This document shows, one piece after another, positions 1 through 5,374 of a DNA stretch of 5,374 nucleotides (the stretch's first letter is position 1; the number at the start of each line of letters is the position of its first letter). The notes beneath the pieces were generated by a model, which ran no database searches, was not told where the DNA came from, and saw only the letters and a list, made by a program, of their open reading frames with translations. A program made the translations under genes and the position numbers. The stretch comes from Pseudomonadota bacterium (GTDB lineage Bacteria > Pseudomonadota > Alphaproteobacteria > Rhizobiales > Xanthobacteraceae): assembly GCA_023432885.1 (NCBI GenBank), contig JAEZEU010000103.1, positions 1-5,374 of the forward strand. The letters are read 5' to 3'.

Positions 1-2300
<2,300 letters not shown>

Positions 2301-2324
2301 TGTGATCCGGGACTTGTGAGATGG

Positions 2325-2340
2325 CTCACTGCGAAGTGAG
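2325..2340 (+). other. Short hairpin with GCGA tetraloop in the acnA 3' region
   Basis: CTCACT and AGTGAG form a perfect 6-bp stem around a GCGA (GNRA-type) tetraloop, starting 24 bases after the acnA stop codon. No T-run follows it. It may stabilise the 3' end of the acnA message or add to termination together with the hairpin at 2354-2380. This is read from the sequence only, and function is unproven. Confidence 0.35.
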
Positions 2341-2353
2341 TGGCAGGTGGAAA

Positions 2354-2380
2354 GAAGGCGGCCTATCAAGAGCCGCCTTC
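2354..2380 (+). terminator. Perfect 9-bp inverted repeat after acnA, possible terminator without a T-tract
   Basis: GAAGGCGGC (2354-2362) pairs perfectly with GCCGCCTTC (2372-2380) across a 9-base loop, 53 bases after the acnA stop. The downstream bases GCTCGTGCTT are not a uridine run, so this is not a textbook intrinsic terminator. It could act as a pause or Rho-assisted site, or as a 3'-end stabiliser. Its position between acnA and the next gene fits a 3'-end role. Confidence 0.4.
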
Positions 2381-2460
2381 GCTCGTGCTTGGGGGGCGCA
2401 CGAGCTGCCCGTACAACTACGGTAAACCATTTTGGCGATGCGAAAACTCCGGACTTCCTC

Positions 2461-3222
2461 ATGAAAGCGTTAATGGCCTGTCGTTCTGTTTCGCGCTGGT
2501 CAGGCGCGGTGGGTATTTGCGCGATCGTCGCTGTCATCCGCCCCGTCCACGCCGAGCCGAAGGCCGTGGTGGAATTGTTTACCTCGCAAGGCTGCTCGTC
2601 CTGCCCGCCGGCTGACAAGATTCTCGGCGAGCTCGCGAAAGACCCGTCGGTGATCGCGCTAAGCCTGCCGATCGACTACTGGGATTATCTGGGCTGGAAG
2701 GACACGCTTGCCGATTCCCGCTTCAGCGCACGCCAGAAGGCCTATTCGCATGTGCGTGGAGATCGCGATGTCTACACGCCCCAGGTGATCGTAAATGGTG
2801 CCGCGCATGTGATCGGCAGCGATCGCGCGCGCATCGAAGCCGCGATCAAGGACACCGGCAAGACCGACAAGGTGATGTCGGTGCCGGTCACAATGACGCT
2901 GTCCGGAAAGCAGCTCACCGTCTCTGTGGCAGCCGGCAAGGAAGGCACGCCGGCGCAGGGCGAGGTCTGGCTGTGCTCGATCTCGAAGGCTGTGCCGATC
3001 TCGATCGGGCGCGGTGAAAATCGCGGGCGCGAGATCGTCTACCACAATGTGGTACGCAACCTCCTGAAGGTCGGCGACTGGGATGGCACTCCGGGAAGCT
3101 GGACCGTGCCGCTCGACAGCGTGATGCGCGAGGGCATCGATGCCGCGGCCGTGCTGGTGCAGGACGGAAATCGCGACAAGCCGGGTGCGATGCTGGGCGC
3201 AGCGTTCACGTCGCTGCATTAG
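2461..3222 (+). CDS. Secreted DUF1223 family protein, thioredoxin fold with CSSC motif
   Basis: This is a 253-residue protein of the DUF1223 family (thioredoxin-like fold, unknown biological role). I chose ATG 2461 because it begins a plausible signal peptide: basic residues at 8-12 (RSVSR), a hydrophobic core (AVGICAIVAVI), and a likely cleavage site after Val-His-Ala at residue 31. The open frame reaches back to 2347, but those 38 extra residues are basic, uneven and would bury the signal peptide. The mature protein opens with VELFTSQGCSSCPPAD, placing the redox-type pair at Cys45/Cys48. Then come DYWDYLGWKD (72-81) and YTPQVIVNG (105-113), where Pro107 sits at the thioredoxin cis-proline position. 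The C-terminal half lacks motifs I recognise. No good Shine-Dalgarno is visible before 2461, so the start is likely rather than certain. A periplasmic thiol-redox role is inferred. It lies 160 bp after acnA, and there is no evidence of a functional link. Confidence 0.88.
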   Translation: MKALMACRSVSRWSGAVGICAIVAVIRPVHAEPKAVVELFTSQGCSSCPPADKILGELAKDPSVIALSLPIDYWDYLGWKDTLADSRFSARQKAYSHVRGDRDVYTPQVIVNGAAHVIGSDRARIEAAIKDTGKTDKVMSVPVTMTLSGKQLTVSVAAGKEGTPAQGEVWLCSISKAVPISIGRGENRGREIVYHNVVRNLLKVGDWDGTPGSWTVPLDSVMREGIDAAAVLVQDGNRDKPGAMLGAAFTSLH

Positions 3223-3330
3223 CCAACTGGTGATTTCAAGGATCGGCGTAACCGTTGTGGAACCGAGCTTCCGGTGCTGTGGCTTCCGTAACGGGAGGGA
3301 TTGCAGCGCTGGCCGTACGCGGTGCCCAAT

Positions 3331-3358
3331 AAAGAAAAGGACCAACTTTCGTTGGCCC
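3331..3358 (-). terminator. Strong intrinsic terminator on the minus strand, orphan
   Basis: Read on the minus strand, GGGCCAAC, a GAAA tetraloop and GTTGGTCC form an 8-bp stem with a single G-U wobble (3358 to 3339), followed at once by TTTTCTTT (3338 to 3331). On the plus strand the same hairpin is followed by CAGTCACT, so it works only for minus-strand transcripts. The nearest minus-strand protein gene ends at 4230, almost 900 bp away and beyond the plus-strand DUF2794 gene. The terminator therefore has no protein gene to serve and probably ends a small RNA. Confidence 0.8.
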
Positions 3359-3412
3359 AGTCACTAGGGTCAGATGCCTCGGAGGATCGACCCCGTGCGA
3401 TAGACCCGATCC
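3331..3412 (-). ncRNA. Candidate trans-acting small RNA (hairpin, linker, terminator)
   Basis: The minus strand upstream of the orphan terminator has the usual layout of a short rhizobial sRNA. A 5' stem GGATCG/CGATCC (3412-3407 with 3389-3384, 17-base loop) comes first, then a linker (about 3383-3359), then the GAAA-loop terminator. UCCUCC (3386-3381), at the stem-linker junction, is complementary to Shine-Dalgarno sequences. The 82-base size and layout recall the alphaproteobacterial suhB/mmgR (RF00519) type, but I cannot confirm family membership. The 5' end is a guess: no convincing sigma-70 promoter lies just upstream, and the RNA could begin as far back as about 3480-3540, where TTGACA (3486-3481) and TTGACC (3468-3463) occur without good -10 partners. 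SRP RNA, tmRNA and RNase P motifs were looked for and not seen. Confidence 0.4.
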
Positions 3413-3728
3413 CGACGGCCCCGGGGGGCTGGGGGCTGAGGAATCCGGAACCGAAAGGACCGGGTCAACGCAGAATCACTTATGTCAAGTGGGCACGGCA
3501 GGCGGTTGGCGGAAGTGGGGCAGCAATAAGATTCGCCTAACGATCCCGTTACCCGTCTTTTTGCGGGCATGTGGCGGATTCGCGCGACGCCGGGGTATGT
3601 ATTGAGCGCCCCTTGCGGTGAAGCGCAGTCGGCGCGATCATGTCACTGGCATGACGATCCTGAACCGAAGGGCCGCGAGCGCAAACTGGGCTCCAGTTTT
3701 CGGAACAAGGACCGTCATGGAGACGACC

Positions 3729-3734
3729 AGGAGG
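3729..3734 (+). promoter_or_regulatory. Shine-Dalgarno AGGAGG that fixes the DUF2794 start
   Basis: AGGAGG lies six bases before ATG 3741. In-frame alternatives at GTG 3618, ATG 3651 and ATG 3717 lack a comparable site; 3717 has only a weak AAGGA. Confidence 0.85.
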
Positions 3735-3740
3735 CGCTCC

Positions 3741-4109
3741 ATGAGCATTTCGGAGGACACTGATCCAAAGGAGCTTCGCGCAGCGGCGCGACCCGCCGCT
3801 GCGAATGCGCCGCCCAATCGTGTTACCTTCAACCGTCTCGAACTCAATCGCATCCTGAATCTCTACGGGCGCATGGTCGCTGACGGCGAGTGGCGCGATT
3901 ACGCCATCGACTTCCTGAAAGACCGCGCCGTGTTCTCCGTTTTCCGCCGCTCCACCGAGGTTCCGCTCTATCGTATCGAAAAGGACCCGCGACTCGCGCG
4001 CAAGCAGGGCATGTACAGCGTGATCTCCGCGACCGGTCTGATCCTGCGCCGTGGCCACGAGCTCGATCGCGTGCTGCTGGTGATCGACCGCAAGCTGGCG
4101 GTGGTGTGA
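3741..4109 (+). CDS. DUF2794 domain protein, conserved in Alphaproteobacteria
   Basis: This is a small cytoplasmic protein of 122 residues with no signal peptide or membrane segment. After a low-complexity, alanine- and proline-rich N-terminus (about residues 1-26), the conserved core reads VTFNRLELNRILNLYGRMV, then GEWRDYAIDFLKDRAVFSVF, then PLYRIEKDPRLARKQGMYSV, and ends with GLILRRGHELDRVLLVIDRKL. I recognise this as DUF2794, known to me only from Alphaproteobacteria and without a known function. The length is normal for the family and all blocks are present. The start is set by a perfect AGGAGG at six bases; the open frame extends upstream to 3618, but that part has no family resemblance. 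It stands alone on the plus strand, convergent with the acetyltransferase gene. Do not infer a pathway from its neighbours. Confidence 0.92.
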   Translation: MSISEDTDPKELRAAARPAAANAPPNRVTFNRLELNRILNLYGRMVADGEWRDYAIDFLKDRAVFSVFRRSTEVPLYRIEKDPRLARKQGMYSVISATGLILRRGHELDRVLLVIDRKLAVV

Positions 4110-4120
4110 CGCGCTTTCTG

Positions 4121-4220
4121 CCCTCGTCCTGAGGTCGAGTGTATCGCGGTCTCGAAGGATGGCGGCGGCGGAGCGGGCCTCATGGTTCGAGACAGGCTTC
4201 GCGCTCCTCACCATGAGGGC
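4121..4220. repeat. Structured intergenic repeat between convergent genes (Bradyrhizobium-type)
   Basis: The gap holds two imperfect palindromic units. In the first, TCCT/TCGAG (4127-4130, 4135-4139) pairs with CTCGA/AGGA (4151-4159) with a GAGG bulge. In the second, CCTCATGG (4178-4185) pairs perfectly with CCATGAGG (4211-4218) around a 25-base loop that contains TTCGAGAC and CTCCTCA. The blocks CCTCGTCCTGAGG, TCTCGAAGGATGG, CCTCATGGTTCGAGAC and CTCCTCACCATGAGG are familiar to me as a widespread intergenic repeat of Bradyrhizobium and relatives. Sitting between two converging genes, it may end transcription from both sides. Copy number cannot be judged from one window. Confidence 0.65.
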
Positions 4221-4229
4221 TGGACAGCT

Positions 4230-4775
4230 TTATCGCATCCCGTTCTCATCTATCGGCACTGTGGTCGCGCCAGGCCCAAGGGCACGCTGCATCATGACGG
4301 TGTCGAGCCAACGTCCGAACTTGAGGCCTACATTCGGGTGGGTTCCAATCATCTGGAACCCGCAAGCGGCATGCACGCCGACCGATCCGGCATTGGCGGA
4401 ATCGCCGATCACGGCGATCATCTGGCGGTAGCCGAGCCGCTCGCATTCCTCGATCAGCCGGTGCAGCAGCCGAAGCCCGATGCCGCGGCGGTGGATCGCG
4501 GGCCTGAGGTAGATCGAGTTCTCCACCGTGAAGCGATAGGCCGGCCGCGGCCGGTAGGCGCCCGCATAGGCATAGCCGGCCGCCTCCCCGTCGAGGGTCG
4601 CGACGAAATAGGGGTAGCCACCCTCCGTCAGCGCGCGGAACCGCCGCGTCATCTCGGCAAGATCGGGCGGGATCAGCTCGAATGTCGCGGTGCCATGGAG
4701 CACGGCGTGTTCGTAGATTTCGGTGATGCCGGGAAGGTCGGCCTCGGTGGTCGGCCTGATTTCAAGGGCGGGCAT
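4230..4775 (-). CDS. GNAT family N-acetyltransferase, phosphinothricin acetyltransferase-like
   Basis: This 181-residue cytoplasmic enzyme is predicted to move an acetyl group from acetyl-CoA to an amine. The N-terminus IRPTTEADLPGITEIYEHAVLHGTATFE is typical of the PAT/Bar-like branch. The acetyl-CoA loop is HRRGIG (95-100) followed by the helix LRLLHRLIEECERLG. The branch-typical block AVIG...SVGVH (121-135), CGF (138-140) and LKFGRWLDTVMMQ (151-163) follows. Length is normal for the branch, and no key motif is missing, though His95 replaces the usual Gln/Arg at the start of the loop. The substrate cannot be read from sequence: phosphinothricin-like compounds, methionine sulfone/sulfoximine or other amino acids are all possible. 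ATG 4775 is chosen because the conserved N-terminus begins five residues later. No Shine-Dalgarno precedes it (see the promoter at 4782-4809). Confidence 0.9.
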   Translation of the reverse strand: MPALEIRPTTEADLPGITEIYEHAVLHGTATFELIPPDLAEMTRRFRALTEGGYPYFVATLDGEAAGYAYAGAYRPRPAYRFTVENSIYLRPAIHRRGIGLRLLHRLIEECERLGYRQMIAVIGDSANAGSVGVHAACGFQMIGTHPNVGLKFGRWLDTVMMQRALGPGATTVPIDENGMR

Positions 4776-4781
4776 GGGCGC

Positions 4782-4809
4782 AAGATATCAGCCGATCCAT
4801 CCTGATCAA
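4782..4809 (-). promoter_or_regulatory. Candidate promoter for the acetyltransferase gene, possibly leaderless
   Basis: On the minus strand, TTGATC (4809-4804) and TATCTT (4787-4782) are separated by 16 bases; each matches the sigma-70 consensus at four of six positions. Only six bases lie between the -10 box and ATG 4775, so transcription would begin at or next to the start codon. This agrees with the lack of a Shine-Dalgarno. The boxes are weak and chance is possible. Confidence 0.3.
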
Positions 4810-4966
4810 CGCTCTTTCCGCTCGGTCGCGCCCGGCCCTGCCGTCTTTGCTGAGGATTCGGCGGCCGACCGTACTCGTGGTCCGATAGCCTTGGCGAAGA
4901 CGGCTGCCAGGGCATCCACGTCTCGGGTCTCGCGGGGCATGACCGGCCATGGCGAAAAGGGAGGGC

Positions 4967-5001
4967 AAACAAAAAAGCCCCGGCGGTTAGGCCGGGGCTT
5001 T
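4967..5001 (-). terminator. Strong intrinsic terminator of the YbhL-type gene
   Basis: On the minus strand, AAAGCCCCGGC (5001-4991) and GCCGGGGCTTT (4984-4974) form a perfect 11-bp stem with a 6-base loop, continued by a T-run broken by one G (TTTTTTGTTT, 4976-4967). It begins 23 bases after the TAA stop of the YbhL-type gene. The plus strand also shows a short T-stretch after the stem (CTTTGTTCTG), so weak activity in the other direction is possible, but no plus-strand gene ends here. Confidence 0.92.
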
Positions 5002-5024
5002 GTTCTGTCTGGTTAAGTCGGCGC

Positions 5025-5374
5025 TTAGTCGCGCTGACCGAGCAACTGCAGGAGCAGCGTGAACAAGTTGATGAAGTTCAGATAGAGCGAGAGTGCGCCT
5101 GAGATTGCTGCACGCTCGGCAATGTCACCGCCCTGCGCGGCGTAGCCATAGATATAGTCGTTCTTCAGGCGCTGGGTGTCCCAGGCGGTGAGGCCGGCGA
5201 ACACGAGCACGCCGACGACCGACACGACGAACTGCAGCATCGAGCTGGCCAGGAACAGGTTGACCAGGCTCGCGATGATGATGCCGATCAGACCCATGAA
5301 CAGGAACGAGCCCATCCCGCTGATGTCACGCTTGGTGGTGTAGCCCCACAGGCTGAGCGCGCCGAAGGTCGCCG
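5025..5374 (-). CDS. YbhL/Bax inhibitor-1 family membrane protein, N-terminus beyond window
   Basis: This inner-membrane protein belongs to the Bax inhibitor-1 (TMBIM/UPF0005) family; bacterial relatives such as YetJ carry calcium in a pH-dependent way. The reading frame stays open to the window edge, so ATG 5315 is internal, and 115 residues are visible, roughly the C-terminal half. The sequence opens with ATFGALSLWGYTTKRDISGMG, a family signature. Hydrophobic helices follow at about 22-42, 46-63 and 90-112. AWDTQRLK (63-70) ends the second helix, and LYLNFINLF (96-104) lies in the last. Asn99 stands where many relatives have Asp. The stop is TAA at 5027-5025, followed by a strong terminator. 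Any 5' leader, such as the ybhL RNA motif known upstream of alphaproteobacterial homologues, would lie outside the window. Confidence 0.93.
   Translation of the reverse strand, partial: ATFGALSLWGYTTKRDISGMGSFLFMGLIGIIIASLVNLFLASSMLQFVVSVVGVLVFAGLTAWDTQRLKNDYIYGYAAQGGDIAERAAISGALSLYLNFINLFTLLLQLLGQRD

Larger units (their letters stand above)
3223..3740. other. 518-bp gap without a protein gene, with several structured elements
   Basis: Open frames here are short, have no recognisable motifs and lack ribosome binding sites, so I see no protein gene. The gap holds a strong minus-strand intrinsic terminator (3331-3358), an inverted repeat (3384-3389 with 3407-3412), a G-rich patch (3423-3435), a GAAA-loop hairpin (CCGGAACC/GGACCGG, 3445-3463), and the small palindrome CACTT-N5-AAGTG (3477-3491). 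Closer to the next gene I see no convincing promoter or riboswitch. The DUF2794 message must start somewhere in the last part of this gap. Confidence 0.7.
4776..5024. other. 249-bp gap between two minus-strand genes
   Basis: The gap contains the YbhL terminator (4967-5001) and the candidate acetyltransferase promoter (4782-4809). Between them (about 4810-4966) I see no gene, RNA or repeat. The two short open frames there are basic, arginine-rich shadows without a ribosome binding site. The strong terminator means the acetyltransferase is probably transcribed on its own, not with the YbhL-type gene. Confidence 0.6.

Noticed and set aside
2389..2417. TTGGGG-N17-TACAAC as a promoter for the DUF1223 gene
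   Set aside because: The -35 box matches only three of six consensus positions and the -10 only four; too weak to list.
2347..2460. N-terminal extension of the DUF1223 open frame (start at 2347)
   Set aside because: The 38 extra residues are basic and irregular, overlap the hairpin at 2354-2380, and would place the clear signal peptide inside the protein.
2659..3345. Long minus-strand open frame opposite the DUF1223 gene
   Set aside because: It is arginine- and histidine-rich, has no recognisable motif, and its start lies inside the minus-strand terminator. It is a shadow of high-GC coding on the other strand.
3301..3540. 79-residue plus-strand open frame in the large gap
   Set aside because: No ribosome binding site and no familiar motif, and it runs through the terminator and the G-rich structured region.
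3552..3567. CCCG-TCTTTTTG-CGGG as a terminator
   Set aside because: The T-run is in the loop, not after the stem, and the stem is only four pairs, so it does not fit an intrinsic terminator on either strand.
3223..3740. SRP RNA, tmRNA, RNase P RNA or 6S RNA in the gap
   Set aside because: The conserved SRP GGAAGG/AGCAGCC tip, tmRNA T-arm, RNase P GAGGAAAGTCCGGGCTC block and the 6S central bubble were sought on both strands and not found.
3549..4214. 221-residue minus-strand open frame opposite the DUF2794 gene
   Set aside because: Composition is typical of an antisense shadow, and the plus-strand frame has a clear family match and a perfect Shine-Dalgarno.

Overview
The window looks like core chromosome of a high-GC alphaproteobacterium, most likely the Bradyrhizobium/Rhodopseudomonas lineage. 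This rests on the AcnA type, on a DUF2794 gene (a family I know only from Alphaproteobacteria), on the DUF1223 and YbhL-type proteins, and on an intergenic repeat with the CCTCATGG...CCATGAGG arms familiar from Bradyrhizobium genomes. I infer this from recognition and did not search any database.

Layout. Positions 1-2300 (+) hold the 3' five-sixths of the aconitase gene acnA, a TCA-cycle enzyme with all visible Fe-S and active-site residues intact. A 160-bp gap with two hairpins follows. Next is a secreted DUF1223 thioredoxin-fold protein with a CSSC motif (2461-3222, +). A 518-bp gap without a protein gene (3223-3740) carries a very good intrinsic terminator on the minus strand that serves no minus-strand protein gene; I read it as the 3' end of an unannotated small RNA. 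Then comes a DUF2794 gene with a perfect Shine-Dalgarno (3741-4109, +), a roughly 100-bp structured repeat in the convergent gap (4121-4220), a PAT-like GNAT acetyltransferase (4230-4775, -) with a possibly leaderless promoter, a strong terminator (4967-5001), and the C-terminal half of a YbhL/Bax-inhibitor-1-type membrane protein that runs off the right edge (5025-5374, -).

The protein genes do not form an obvious pathway and look like independently transcribed housekeeping or conserved-hypothetical genes. No phage, CRISPR, transposase, tRNA or rRNA was found. The parts most worth following up are the minus-strand sRNA candidate near 3331-3412, the Asp-to-Asn change in the YbhL signature helix, and the convergent-gene repeat.
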